Shown piece by piece: positions 54,391-64,000 of a DNA stretch of 64,000 nucleotides. Made by a program: the position numbers and the translations under genes. Position 1 is the stretch's first letter. Every line of letters begins with the position of its first letter. The stretch covers positions 62,001 through 126,000 of the forward strand of contig NZ_JADQAI010000009.1 in NCBI RefSeq assembly GCF_022129235.1, written 5' to 3'. The DNA comes from Psychrobacter sp. Ps6. Lineage in GTDB: Bacteria > Pseudomonadota > Gammaproteobacteria > Pseudomonadales > Moraxellaceae. Under the pieces are notes generated by a model, which was not told the origin of the DNA, did not search any database, and saw only the letters and a list, made by a program, of their open reading frames with translations.

Positions 54391-57300
54391 ATGAAAAAGC
54401 AGCCCAATGACATAGTGACGCTTGAGTGGTTGTCGCCACTGCTCAATCAGCAATTATCACAGATATCTGATGGCTGGCAATCAGGTGCTGATATCAATAG
54501 CTATCAACAGATGACATCGCATTACCACCAGATTAGCGGTGCGCTGACGATGATTCGCTCGCCTCTACTAGCAGATCTTGCCAATAAGTTGAGTTTTTTG
54601 GCGAACTTGGGGCAGAGTGATGATCTGTCTACTAGAGACTGTCAAATAGGCAAGTTTTCTCATAAATTGTTGCAACATGCGCTCAACCAATATGCGCGTG
54701 TAGGCAAATACAACCGTGCTCTAATAAATAAAGCGACTAATGAGCTTGCCCAGATACTATCGCAACGAGGTGTGGAAGCAGACGCGTTTATAGATACTAC
54801 TGGTACCCAGCACGATCATCGAAATAACGATGATATTCATGAAGATATTGTCAATAGCATTCAGATCGTAGTACCAAAGAGTGGTGTCACGATCAATTTA
54901 GAAGAACAGCACTATCAGCAGATGTTATTGGTGTGGCGACAGCAAGTACAAAAATTGCTGGCGGCCAATATCAATCAGGCACCTGTTCTACAAATTTTAG
55001 AAAAAGTTAGTCAATACCTATGGCAGACCACTCAAGACAATGATTTACAGCGCCTATGGTATTTGACTCAATTGTGGCTGAGTGATCTTGCTCATAATGA
55101 AGCGCCGTTACCTGAATATTATGCGCCACTATTAGGTCAGCTTGATCGCGTCATAGAATCTGCTACTCAGTCAGCCCAGTTATCTTCGAGCCTTGTCAAA
55201 AGCTTAATCACCAGTGTCTATGTCCAGCTCAGCTATTTAGAGAATAGTAGTGAGCGAACTCAATCTATCCTTAATGACATATCACAGCACGGGCCTGCGA
55301 CCTCACGTTTTTTAACGCGATTACTCAGTGAGATTGAGACCCTTATCTTTAATCTAGATAAGCCAGATACGCTAGTAAACCCTCTACGACATATAAAGAG
55401 CCAGCTTGAGAGTCGAGGTTGGATACAATATGCGTCGCAAGTTGAATCAATCCTTGCAGATCTGGAGCAAGCAAGCTTATCAGAGACAGAGTTTACGCAG
55501 CAGCAATGGCACATCGAGCGCAAGCTACAAGAGCTATATAGTGCTATTTACGATACCGAACAAGCAATATCACTCAAAATTGGCGCTGCTGCTTCTTTTG
55601 CTATTGTACCTGATGCGTTTGATAGCAGTTATGTAAAGGGTGAAGGTAGACATGAGTCAGTTTCCACTGACAGTGATTTACGTGAGCTACGTATTGCCGT
55701 TGAAGAGATCAAGGAAAGCTTTAACGAGTATATACAACGTCAAGATATTCAATCTTTACCAGCCAGTGCTGACTTTGACAAAATTGCCCATGCTTTTGAT
55801 GATATGGGACTGCCAGTCATTAGTGAGACGATAGAAAATATAGGTAGTATATTCACGCAATTGCTCACTCACGAGATTGCTGTACTTAGCTGGAATGTGA
55901 CCCAAGCTTTGGCAGAGAGTCTGACCTCAATTGAATTGTTACTCGACTATCTTGCGCAGCAAGTCTTTGATCAAAACTTACTGACGCAGGCAAATGAGTA
56001 TACGGCGAAAGCATCACAGCTTCTTCATGCGTATGTGACATCACCAGAAACGATTAACGATACATGGCTGACGCAAAAGCCAGTCGCGATGAATGTGCTT
56101 CGTTATGATGATAGTGGTGAGATCGCACCTGTGATCAGTTCAGATGATGAAACGGTGATAGCAGCGCAAGATACCACTGATGCTAGTCCTAATGTAAAGA
56201 GTGACGCATTGCTGCGTGCTCGTGAACAAGTCAAGCCTGACAACTTTGAAGTTGATGAAGAGATTCGTGACATCTTTATCGAAGAAGTCACTGAAGTAAT
56301 CGACGATCTGGAAGATTTTCTTCCTATTTGGCAGCAGGATGCACAAGACCTAACACCATTGACTGAGGTGCGTAGAAGTTTTCATACGCTAAAAGGCTCA
56401 GGCCGCATGGTTGGTGCTTTTAGTATCAGTGAGATGGCATGGTCAATAGAAAACCTACTTAACCGTCTGTTGGATAAAACACTCCCTGTAACAGACGATG
56501 TCGTATGTCTGGTGATAGAAACGGCGGAGCGTTTGCCAGTGCTACTGAAAGATTTTGCCGCACAACAATCACCGAGCTCTGATCCTGCTATTACTATTCT
56601 ACAAAGTAGTAACCTAATGGCGCAGCAGCCTGTTAATGCTGGTTTAGATACGTTTGAGACTGGAATCACTGAAACATCAGCTGAAGTAGCGTTAGGTATA
56701 AATGACTCTGATTCAATGGATTATGTATCGTTAGAAACATTACTTTCGAGCGTTGATGATGCTGCAGGAACAGATTCTGAAAGCAATAATACAAATGTAC
56801 CAGCATCGCTATCTGGTTTAGAGATTCCAGCAGTACTTGTTCCGTTTATGCAAGAAACTGAGCAATTAGCAGCCGATGCGAATGATGCAGATCCTGATAT
56901 TAAAGAGATATTTATAGAGGAGGCTGAGGAAGTACTTGCCGAAATCGTACCTTTATATGAAGGTTGGCAGCTAGCATCGACTGACCTAGACGCCTTAAAA
57001 GATATCCGTCGCGGTTTTCATACCCTAAAAGGCTCTGGTCGCATGGTGGGCGCTAACTACACCGCCGAGCTAGCATGGGCGATAGAGAATATGCTTAATC
57101 GCGTATTGGATCATAGTGTTGTTGTCTCAAGCGATATGTGTCAGCTGATGTCAGATGTATTGGCCGCTTATCCTGAAATGTTAATAGCATTTGAAAATAA
57201 TAGCCAAGATTACCCAGCTTTAGTACCTTTATGGATTGCCTGCGCCAATGCCTATAGTAAGCAACAGGGTGATGCGTTTAGTTACTCTCGTTTATATGAG

Positions 57301-60300
57301 CAAGCAACAAGCCAGTCCGAAGATGACGCCGCGCAAGAGTCCGTATTGGATACTGGTATAGATGAAGCCAATTCTGCCTATGATGAGGCTAATGAATCGA
57401 TAGACATGACGCTACAGACCTTTCATTCTGTCAACGAAAAAATGGCAGAGGCGACCGTCGTTCTAACGCCTCAAAGCGAAGAAGAAAAAGCATTTTGTAA
57501 GATATTTATTGATGAAGCAGAAGAGTTACTTCATTACATTGATCAATTTGTCAGCGACAATCAAGATCACCAACTTATTGAGATAACAGATGAAATAGTA
57601 CGTGCATTCCACACATTACGAGCTGCATCTGGCTCCAGTGCTTTGGCTGCTATCAGCGAAGTTAGTGCAACGATAGAACATAGTTTGGAGCTATTGCAGC
57701 AGCAAGATACAGCGATGAGTGCCCAACATTTAGAGGCTTTAGCGCAATCTGCCAAGCTGATAAATGGTTATTTAAGTAGCTACAAACAAAATATTCAACA
57801 GCGTAGTGTCATAGAAGAAGATTCACACAGTCAGCAAGAGCAAGACATAGCGTCATTGCAAGCAATGCTGGCTGAGCAGTATGTCATTAGTGATGCTGAT
57901 GCGCCCGTTGTTACTGATAGCAAACCAACGATAGAAGAGCTATTAGATAATAATATCGATACGTTATTAGATGCTGAGTGGGAGTTAGAAGAGGCGCTTG
58001 GTCATGCTGAAATAGAACACAGTCAAGACTATATCGCACAGCAAATTTCACAAATCACCTGCTTAACAGATAAAGCTCAAGCATTTCCAAAATTCATTAC
58101 CATTCTGAATGAGCTTGGTAATGCCTATAGCTACCTGAGTGATAATATCGATAAAGCGAGAGATAGAGATATCCAATCTATTCTATTGTCGGGTCATGCC
58201 CAGTTGATCGGGCTGTTCGATGCCCTAGCTGGTAGTACGTCACTGAAAATAGACCAGCAGGTAATGAGTGAACTACAAGGTATCTATCAAAATGATAACC
58301 TTGACGATAACGACGAAGGCTTTGTCGTTCGAGCTATTTCGGCACCTGAAATCCAATTTGAAACGATTGATACGGATATTGAGCTGTTAGAAATTTTCTT
58401 AGAAGAAGCTCAGGAGCTTGATAACGCCTTAGATGAAAGTTTCAATAAATGGCGTGACGATATTACTAATATCAACTCGCTAAAAGTATTACAGCGTCAT
58501 TTGCACACCATTAAAGGTGGCGCACGGATGGCTGGCATCCGTAGTATTGGTGATCTAACTCACGAAGCAGAAAGCGTTTATGAGTCTTTTGTAGAAAATA
58601 GACGAGAGCCGACAACACAGTGGCTCGAGATTATGCAAATGGTGCAAGACACGATGTCGCAACAAGTGATGCATATCGTGAATCATAAAAAATCCTTTTT
58701 TACCTCAGAGCTTATCGAACAGTTAAAAGTACTTGAAAGTGAAAAAACCTTACCAGAAACGGTAGAGCTTATCATACCAGTACCGAAAAACTATTTTGAA
58801 CCAGACGTACAAAACGTAGTGGCGCAAGAGGGTAATAGCAGTACCGAAACATCAGAATCGCTCAGCCTAGATACTATGATTAAGCAATCATGGCCTAATG
58901 GGTTGCCTGATCCAGACATATTATCGGTGTTCTTAGAAGAGGCAGAAGAGCTTACCAATCGTAATAAATACCTGCATTTGTTCTTAAACGACACAAATAA
59001 TACCACAGCATTACAAGCACTTCAGCGAGATCTTCATACCATTAAAGGCGGTGCCCGAATGGTGACTGCGTCTGGTATTGCTGATTTGGCTCATGAAATG
59101 GAGTCGGTTTATACAGACTTTGTGAGTAACCGTCGTCCCCCTACTCAGAAAGTATTAGAGTTGCTAGTTGCCTGTCATGATTGGCTGGCCGATGCCGTAT
59201 TTATTCTTCAACAAAATGTCAATCCACCAACGCCTGCACTATTAATCGAGGCGTTAGAGCAGTTTGGGAGAAATCCTGATAGTCTCAAACAAGTTCCTAA
59301 AGAATCTCTACAGTCTCAGCGCGAAGCAATTTTGATTGCCAAAGAAAATCAAGACTCTCACTATCTTGCAAAAGATATCAGCGAGATGCCATCTATGTTC
59401 AGTAACACTAATGAGGAGGACGATAGCACTAGTAGTAATGAAATGATTCGTATCTCAGGTGGTCTGATTGAGCATATGATTAACCTATCTGGTGAGTCAG
59501 CGATTAACCGCGCCCGTATTGATATGGGTATTAGTAGCTTGACTAACAGTATTGAGGAGATGGGTACTACGGTACAGCGACTGGCAGATCAGTTACGCCG
59601 TATGGAGATTGAGCTTGAAGCTCAGATTTTGTCACAGATAGATGACGAGCTCATTAATAATGAAGATTTTGATCCACTAGAAATGGATCAGTATTCTTCA
59701 CTGAATCAATTGTCAAAATCATTGACAGAATCTGCCTCGGATTTGGTTGATATTAACCATACTTTATTAGAAAAGACTCGTGATAGTGAAAGCCTGTTGC
59801 TACAGCTATCGCGGACACAGACTGAGTTGCAAGATGGGCTGATGAACTCACGTATGGTGCCATTCACGCGTCTGACACCGCGTCTTGAGCGTATTGTTCG
59901 GCAGACCGCTAATGAGTTGAACAAATCCGTTGAGCTGACCATCATTAATGCTGATGATGAAATGGATAGAACCATCCTAGAACGTATTACTTCACCGCTC
60001 GAGCATATGCTACGAAATGCTGTCGATCACGGTATCGAAACGACCTCGACGCGCCTCAAAGCAGGCAAAGAACGTAGTGGACATATTACGCTTGAGGTCC
60101 ATCGGGAAGGTAGCGAGATTGTCATCCAACTATCAGATGATGGTCGTGGTATCGATGTAGAGGCGGTACGCAATAAAGCTATCTCCCAAGGTCTTATTGA
60201 TGCAAACGATGACAGTCTCTCTGATCTTGATATCATGCAATATATCTTTAATGCTGGACTGAGTACCAGCAAGCAAGTGACACAGATCTCTGGCCGTGGC

Positions 60301-61284
60301 GTTGGCATGGACGTTGTAATCAGTGAAATCCGTCAATTAGGTGGTTCCGTCTCGGTTGTTTCAGAGCTTGGCAAAGGCTCTAACTTCACGATGCGTTTGC
60401 CATTGACCGTCGCTGTGTCTGACGCTTTGGTTGTGCGCGCAGCAGATCGCTACTACGCCATACCATTGGTACAGATCGAGCGCGTGGTGCGTGTCAACCC
60501 AGAAAAGCTATATGATTACTATCAGTCAGACGCTGCCACCCTTAACTTTGAAGATACGGAATATCGAGTTCGCTATCTAAATGAGATTTTATCAGGTAAT
60601 AAACTGAATGAGCTGGTCGTCAACACCAACACCAGTCTGCCCCTGATTATTATTAAAAACCGTACGGGACAAAACATCGCACTACAAGTTGATCAGATTG
60701 CAGGGTCACGTATCGAAGTGGTTGTGAAACCTCTAGGCCAGCAACTATCGAATATACCGGGCATTTCAGCTGCTACTATTATGGGCGATGGTTCGGTAAT
60801 GCTTATTTTGGATTTGATTGCACTAATGCGAAATGCGCAGTTAGTGAGGAACAGCTCAAAATCTGCCAGCGCTAATCGAGGACGTATAGAGTCCAAATCG
60901 ACGGTGTTAGTAGTCGATGACTCCGTGACCGTGCGTAAAGTGACATCTCGTTTCTTGGAGCGTCAAGGGTTCAATGTGGCCGTTGCAAAAGACGGGATCG
61001 ATGCGCTCGAGATATTACAAGACACGACGCCAGATATGATCTTGCTGGATATTGAGATGCCGCGTATGGATGGCTTCGAGGTGGCGACTCAGGTCAGATT
61101 CAATAGTCGATTACAGCATATTCCAATTATTATGATTACCTCACGTACTGGCGAAAAGCATCGTGAGCGTGCTCTAGAGATTGGGGTAAACGACTATATG
61201 GGTAAGCCATTCCAAGAAAAAGAGTTGCTTGAAAAAATCCAAAGACTACTTGGTGAAGAGGTTAGCCTAACTAATGAAGGATAA
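54391..61284 (+). CDS. chpA: Multi-Hpt chemotaxis-type histidine kinase ChpA
   Basis: 2297 residues, cytoplasmic hub of the twitching circuit. Hpt sites by sequence: H665 and H877 (FHTLKGSGRMVGA in both), H1074 (FHTLRAASGSS, Lys to Arg), H1372 and H1549 (HTIKGGARM). Near the N-terminus a weaker site H46 (YHQISGALTMI) is probably degenerate. A P3-type dimerisation region precedes the HATPase (N-box HMLRNAVDHG at about 1872-1881; G boxes DDGRGID and GRGVGMD), then a CheW domain and a C-terminal REC with D2220 in LLDIEMPRMDGFE. Phosphoryl groups pass to PilG and PilH. It overlaps chpB by 11 bases. Confidence 0.95.
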   Translation: MKKQPNDIVTLEWLSPLLNQQLSQISDGWQSGADINSYQQMTSHYHQISGALTMIRSPLLADLANKLSFLANLGQSDDLSTRDCQIGKFSHKLLQHALNQYARVGKYNRALINKATNELAQILSQRGVEADAFIDTTGTQHDHRNNDDIHEDIVNSIQIVVPKSGVTINLEEQHYQQMLLVWRQQVQKLLAANINQAPVLQILEKVSQYLWQTTQDNDLQRLWYLTQLWLSDLAHNEAPLPEYYAPLLGQLDRVIESATQSAQLSSSLVKSLITSVYVQLSYLENSSERTQSILNDISQHGPATSRFLTRLLSEIETLIFNLDKPDTLVNPLRHIKSQLESRGWIQYASQVESILADLEQASLSETEFTQQQWHIERKLQELYSAIYDTEQAISLKIGAAASFAIVPDAFDSSYVKGEGRHESVSTDSDLRELRIAVEEIKESFNEYIQRQDIQSLPASADFDKIAHAFDDMGLPVISETIENIGSIFTQLLTHEIAVLSWNVTQALAESLTSIELLLDYLAQQVFDQNLLTQANEYTAKASQLLHAYVTSPETINDTWLTQKPVAMNVLRYDDSGEIAPVISSDDETVIAAQDTTDASPNVKSDALLRAREQVKPDNFEVDEEIRDIFIEEVTEVIDDLEDFLPIWQQDAQDLTPLTEVRRSFHTLKGSGRMVGAFSISEMAWSIENLLNRLLDKTLPVTDDVVCLVIETAERLPVLLKDFAAQQSPSSDPAITILQSSNLMAQQPVNAGLDTFETGITETSAEVALGINDSDSMDYVSLETLLSSVDDAAGTDSESNNTNVPASLSGLEIPAVLVPFMQETEQLAADANDADPDIKEIFIEEAEEVLAEIVPLYEGWQLASTDLDALKDIRRGFHTLKGSGRMVGANYTAELAWAIENMLNRVLDHSVVVSSDMCQLMSDVLAAYPEMLIAFENNSQDYPALVPLWIACANAYSKQQGDAFSYSRLYEQATSQSEDDAAQESVLDTGIDEANSAYDEANESIDMTLQTFHSVNEKMAEATVVLTPQSEEEKAFCKIFIDEAEELLHYIDQFVSDNQDHQLIEITDEIVRAFHTLRAASGSSALAAISEVSATIEHSLELLQQQDTAMSAQHLEALAQSAKLINGYLSSYKQNIQQRSVIEEDSHSQQEQDIASLQAMLAEQYVISDADAPVVTDSKPTIEELLDNNIDTLLDAEWELEEALGHAEIEHSQDYIAQQISQITCLTDKAQAFPKFITILNELGNAYSYLSDNIDKARDRDIQSILLSGHAQLIGLFDALAGSTSLKIDQQVMSELQGIYQNDNLDDNDEGFVVRAISAPEIQFETIDTDIELLEIFLEEAQELDNALDESFNKWRDDITNINSLKVLQRHLHTIKGGARMAGIRSIGDLTHEAESVYESFVENRREPTTQWLEIMQMVQDTMSQQVMHIVNHKKSFFTSELIEQLKVLESEKTLPETVELIIPVPKNYFEPDVQNVVAQEGNSSTETSESLSLDTMIKQSWPNGLPDPDILSVFLEEAEELTNRNKYLHLFLNDTNNTTALQALQRDLHTIKGGARMVTASGIADLAHEMESVYTDFVSNRRPPTQKVLELLVACHDWLADAVFILQQNVNPPTPALLIEALEQFGRNPDSLKQVPKESLQSQREAILIAKENQDSHYLAKDISEMPSMFSNTNEEDDSTSSNEMIRISGGLIEHMINLSGESAINRARIDMGISSLTNSIEEMGTTVQRLADQLRRMEIELEAQILSQIDDELINNEDFDPLEMDQYSSLNQLSKSLTESASDLVDINHTLLEKTRDSESLLLQLSRTQTELQDGLMNSRMVPFTRLTPRLERIVRQTANELNKSVELTIINADDEMDRTILERITSPLEHMLRNAVDHGIETTSTRLKAGKERSGHITLEVHREGSEIVIQLSDDGRGIDVEAVRNKAISQGLIDANDDSLSDLDIMQYIFNAGLSTSKQVTQISGRGVGMDVVISEIRQLGGSVSVVSELGKGSNFTMRLPLTVAVSDALVVRAADRYYAIPLVQIERVVRVNPEKLYDYYQSDAATLNFEDTEYRVRYLNEILSGNKLNELVVNTNTSLPLIIIKNRTGQNIALQVDQIAGSRIEVVVKPLGQQLSNIPGISAATIMGDGSVMLILDLIALMRNAQLVRNSSKSASANRGRIESKSTVLVVDDSVTVRKVTSRFLERQGFNVAVAKDGIDALEILQDTTPDMILLDIEMPRMDGFEVATQVRFNSRLQHIPIIMITSRTGEKHRERALEIGVNDYMGKPFQEKELLEKIQRLLGEEVSLTNEG

Positions 61285-62275
61285 TGCACGTGTTTTAGCA
61301 CTGCGACAAAAAAATAATAATGAGATTAAAGTGCTGGTGGTGGCAGAAGATCATCGCCAGCGTGTGGCTTTTTCGGACACCGTACGTAGTTGCGGTTTCA
61401 CGCTTGTCGGCTGTGTATCATGGGCTCAGTGGCAAGAAAAAAGTGAGCTGTCTAATGTAGATATCGATATTTGGCTCATAGACAGTGATTATGATGACAG
61501 TATTGCAACCGCAACGACAGCTTCTAAATCTGCTGCTGTCTTGGTAGGTTTTAGTCAGGCACCCTATCTTAACGAAGCACAGCAATATGCCAAATGGCAG
61601 CGTAAGTTAAAACGCAAACTGGCGAAACTGCTGGCGTTACCAACCTTACTAGATACTGCTGCTCATAAGAGTGATGATGCTGAAAGAAGTTGGCAATATG
61701 TTGTATTTCTGGGTGCATCTATGGGTGGTCCTAGTGCGGTAAAAGAGTTTTTAGATAATGTGCCAGCGACACTGCCTGTGTGCATTTTGTTGGCGCATCA
61801 CTTCAATCAGACTATGATTGGTACGCTACCACGGATACTCAATCGCCATAATGATTGGCGCTGTGAGGTTATCGCTTCCTCGCAGCGTTTGCGAGCAGGA
61901 CAATGTCTCATAGTACCGATCGATAAGCAGATTGTCTGTGATTCGGCAGGTCGGGTGATACTGTTGGAGCAAGCGTGGAGCGGTGAATATAAGCCTTCTA
62001 TTAGTCAGCTTCTTAAAAACACCAGCGATGTTTATGGTAGCGATCTCATCAATATTATATTTTCAGGAATGGGTAATGATGGTTCTCAGTATTTGGATAT
62101 GGTTCAAGCCAACAACAGCCAGTTGTGGGCGCAAGACCCTAGTCTGAGTGCATGCCCGAGTCAACCTCAGGCTATTATTGACTCAGGATATTGTAGTTTC
62201 GTTGGTAGTCCGACAGATTTGGCAAAAAAACTGACTGATTATATTGGTGAAAGGGCAGCAAGCCATTCACGCTAA
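61274..62275 (+). CDS. chpB: CheB-type methylesterase ChpB
   Basis: 333 residues. The N-terminal ~140 resemble a degenerate receiver (KVLVVAEDHRQRVAFSDTV, WLIDSDYDDS). The C-terminal CheB domain has the catalytic triad: Ser in FLGASMGGPSAVKEFL, His in ILLAHHFNQTM, Asp in FSGMGNDGSQYL. It removes methyl groups from PilJ, countering PilK. The ATG overlaps the end of chpA by 11 bases. Confidence 0.93.
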   Translation: MKDNARVLALRQKNNNEIKVLVVAEDHRQRVAFSDTVRSCGFTLVGCVSWAQWQEKSELSNVDIDIWLIDSDYDDSIATATTASKSAAVLVGFSQAPYLNEAQQYAKWQRKLKRKLAKLLALPTLLDTAAHKSDDAERSWQYVVFLGASMGGPSAVKEFLDNVPATLPVCILLAHHFNQTMIGTLPRILNRHNDWRCEVIASSQRLRAGQCLIVPIDKQIVCDSAGRVILLEQAWSGEYKPSISQLLKNTSDVYGSDLINIIFSGMGNDGSQYLDMVQANNSQLWAQDPSLSACPSQPQAIIDSGYCSFVGSPTDLAKKLTDYIGERAASHSR

Positions 62276-62292
62276 CTGATTGTGAGCGACGT

Positions 62293-62790
62293 ATGAAACA
62301 AATTTTGAAACACTCATTTGAAGCGGTAAGTTTACTGACCACGAATAATGGTATGCTCGATGTGACTATCGTGCCAGCATCTAACCAACCTGATTGGATC
62401 ATTCCGAGCAGTTTGATTTTGAGCGTCGAGGATTACCAAGAGCGTATATCCACGTATCTGTGGCAAGAGCAAAATCTTGCTGTCTTTCACTTGTTACTAC
62501 AAGATAGAATACCAGAGAAAATCATCATACTAGAGGGCAATACCACTGAGCATCGATTTGCTTTGCAAACGGCAGGTGAGCTGCACCAATTACAAGCCCG
62601 TATTTCTGATGTCAAAGACACAGAGCTCCCTGAGCAGTTTGTGGGTACTGGTGTTGATGAAATAGAGGGACAGTCTGACGAAAACGTTGTGCTCTCTTAT
62701 CTGTATCAGACTGTTATGATTGACGACAATATTTATTTGGTACCAGATTTAGACAAAATTGCGCATTATTTGGTTAATTTAGATAACTAG
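62293..62790 (+). CDS. chpC: CheW-like coupling protein ChpC
   Basis: 165 residues. A CheW-like beta fold can be seen (NLAVFHLLLQDRIPEKIIIL, FALQTAGELHQLQARISDV), weakly conserved as in ChpC proteins. It lies directly after chpB and is the last gene of the chemosensory cluster. Identification rests on position plus general fold. Confidence 0.8.
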   Translation: MKQILKHSFEAVSLLTTNNGMLDVTIVPASNQPDWIIPSSLILSVEDYQERISTYLWQEQNLAVFHLLLQDRIPEKIIILEGNTTEHRFALQTAGELHQLQARISDVKDTELPEQFVGTGVDEIEGQSDENVVLSYLYQTVMIDDNIYLVPDLDKIAHYLVNLDN

Positions 62791-62931
62791 ATTTTTGTCT
62801 AATTTTCAGTTATGCTTCACCTCATAGGTAGTACCCGAGCAATGCTGATTACTTTTTGTTATTGAATGAGTTTCTGTTCTATATATAATATCAATTATAA
62901 ATAACGCTTAATAAGAACTATAGAGCCGCTC

Positions 62932-63453
62932 ATGAATAATTCTAACGTATCAAAATGGTCGCTCAGCAGTCGTATCTTTCATTGGATCAGCGCAGTTTTA
63001 TTGTTGATCACATGGGTGATGATACTGCTGCATGAAAATCTCGATAGCAATCTATATATCGGATTTCACAAAGCGTTTGGGGTAAGCTTGTTGTTTTGGA
63101 TGATCGCGCGAGTTATCAATCGCATCTTTACCAAAGCACCACCGTCAATACCAATGCCAAAATGGCAATCGATGGTCTCTAAGTTATCGCATTTTGCTCT
63201 CTATGCCATTCTAATCGCCATGCCGCTTGCTGGTTTATTGATGACGGTATATGGTGGTCGTCCTGTCGATATCTTTGGTTTATTCCAAATACCCGTGTTT
63301 TTGACTCCTGATAGGAGTTTGGCACGCTTTTATAATGATTTGCATACCGATATTATTTGGCCGATGATTATCGGTTTTACAGCGCTCCATATTGGTGCTG
63401 CCTTGTATCATCAGTTTATCAAAAAAGACAATTTAATATCGCGTATGAAATGA
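62932..63453 (+). CDS. Cytochrome b561 family protein
   Basis: 173 residues with four membrane spans. Histidines at the expected positions for two heme b ligand pairs: RIFHWISAVLLL, GFHKAFGVSLLFWM, KLSHFALYAILIAMPLAGLL and LHIGAALYHQF. It carries electrons in the membrane, typically from quinol to an acceptor. No partner gene is evident nearby. Ends at a terminator shared with minE. Confidence 0.92.
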   Translation: MNNSNVSKWSLSSRIFHWISAVLLLITWVMILLHENLDSNLYIGFHKAFGVSLLFWMIARVINRIFTKAPPSIPMPKWQSMVSKLSHFALYAILIAMPLAGLLMTVYGGRPVDIFGLFQIPVFLTPDRSLARFYNDLHTDIIWPMIIGFTALHIGAALYHQFIKKDNLISRMK

Positions 63454-63518
63454 TCTGCCATTGATCAATGCTCATGCTATATACATACATCACGCCGTAC
63501 CAATAAACTTAAAGATGC

Positions 63519-63552
63519 AAAAAAGCCCTAAGTACATTACTTAGGGCTTTTT
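63519..63552. terminator. Bidirectional terminator
   Basis: AAAAAGCCCTAAGTA and TACTTAGGGCTTTTT-type arms form a near-perfect stem between convergent cytochrome b561 and minE. Confidence 0.9.
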
Positions 63553-63598
63553 AAGTGATAAATGACAGTGCTTTCTGTCTAAAGGTCTGATTATAAAT

Positions 63599-63892
63599 TT
63601 ACTTTTTGTGTTCAGGTAAATTGATGTTCATCTCTAACACATCTAAGCTATCTTCCGAGCGATGATTGATATTGACATCATCAATCTGCACGCCATTCAC
63701 ATATTTGTTGACCACTTCTAAGATTTCACGTTTCATCTTTTCGATACGATCAGTGGTTAAACGGTTGTTTAAACGATTTTCGCTAGCTACGATAACCTTG
63801 AGACGTTCGGTAGCTAGATTGGCACTGCCTGCGCTACTGCTATCGTCAGTACCAAATAGGCTACTCCAAAATCCTTTTTTCTTAGTCATCAT
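63599..63892 (-). CDS. minE: Cell division topological factor MinE
   Basis: 97 residues. It stimulates MinD ATPase and drives pole-to-pole oscillation. N-terminal amphipathic GFWSSLFG is the membrane-binding part; [14 protein letters not shown] is the anti-MinCD contact; [13 protein letters not shown] and [20 protein letters not shown] form the topological specificity domain. Its ATG overlaps the minD stop as TAATG; a second ATG follows at once. Confidence 0.95.
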   Translation of the reverse strand: MMTKKKGFWSSLFGTDDSSSAGSANLATERLKVIVASENRLNNRLTTDRIEKMKREILEVVNKYVNGVQIDDVNINHRSEDSLDVLEMNINLPEHKK

Positions 63893-64000
63893 TAACCCCC
63901 AAACCAGCGCTGTAGTAAACTCTTTTTCTTCACATCGATATGACGTAGTGGACGCTCTTCGCCTAAGAAACGGGCGACGATATCATCATAACATTGACCA
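63892..64000 (-). CDS. minD: Septum site-determining ATPase MinD (3' end only)
   Basis: The last 35 codons are visible: [20 protein letters not shown], then [15 protein letters not shown] before TAA (63894-63892). The basic amphipathic tail is MinD's membrane-targeting helix. Translation is coupled to minE through the TAATG overlap. Runs off the right edge. Confidence 0.93.
   Translation of the reverse strand, partial: GQCYDDIVARFLGEERPLRHIDVKKKSLLQRWFGG

Overview
The window looks like a chromosomal segment of a Psychrobacter-type gammaproteobacterium (Moraxellaceae). The evidence is the type of protein families, moderate GC with AT-rich intergenic DNA, the Pil-Chp twitching chemosensory locus in the order pilGHIJK-chpABC, and a FadE, ValS and Ccm protein set typical of that family. 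The genus is inferred from recalled family resemblance and was not searched. I saw no rRNA, tRNA, CRISPR array or complete insertion sequence.

Layout. 1-414 holds the start of a divergent His/Asp-rich protein. 720-3653 is valS. 3700-5617 is a small accessory insertion: a degenerate duplicate of the valS 3' end, an AT-rich 144-aa gene, and a restriction-endonuclease-like gene with an AbiJ-type N-terminus. 5651-6949 is a TerD-vWA (TerF-like) fusion. 7058-8184 is a TPP-riboswitch-controlled THI5/NMT1-like protein, followed by a DUF2971 gene, a YbaN-type membrane protein and a cold-shock gene. 10772-13054 is a divergent YeiH-type exporter/LysR pair. Then come two tandem universal stress proteins, a PreP-type M16C metalloprotease, two Nudix hydrolases, a translationally coupled SDR/AGE-epimerase pair, an MpaB/DUF2236 protein, nhaA, a TauE/SafE permease, a DAACS symporter, fadE, radC, coaBC, a second TauE/SafE permease and a histone-deacetylase-like hydrolase.

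35520-37433 holds two little-known genes (a YbjN-like one and a helical unknown). 37596-41031 is the cytochrome c maturation set ccmA-B-C-D-E, without ccmF/G/H. An aldo-keto reductase follows, then the methionine ABC transporter metN-I-Q (minus strand), then adaptor lipoprotein, OmpR-type regulator and sensor kinase (minus strand). 50295-62790 is the complete pilG-H-I-J, CheR/pilK, chpA, chpB, chpC locus for type IV pilus twitching. The window ends with cytochrome b561, minE and the 3' end of minD.

How genes work together. The Pil-Chp locus forms one chemosensory circuit: receptor PilJ, coupling proteins PilI and ChpC, giant kinase ChpA, regulators PilG and PilH, methylation enzymes PilK and ChpB. 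CcmABCD exports and loads heme onto CcmE. MetNIQ imports methionine. The minus-strand adaptor/regulator/kinase cluster is probably an envelope-response module.

Most notable points: (1) the valS 3' end is duplicated and a foreign-looking gene sits between the copied tail and a copied terminator block, next to a defence-like nuclease gene; (2) several core proteins carry unusual insertions or lack standard domains: a roughly 215-aa insert inside a histidine-kinase ATPase domain, a His-rich insert in CoaBC, MetN without its methionine-sensing domain, and PilJ without its periplasmic sensor; (3) a TPP riboswitch precedes a signal-less THI5-like protein with no ABC partner genes nearby.
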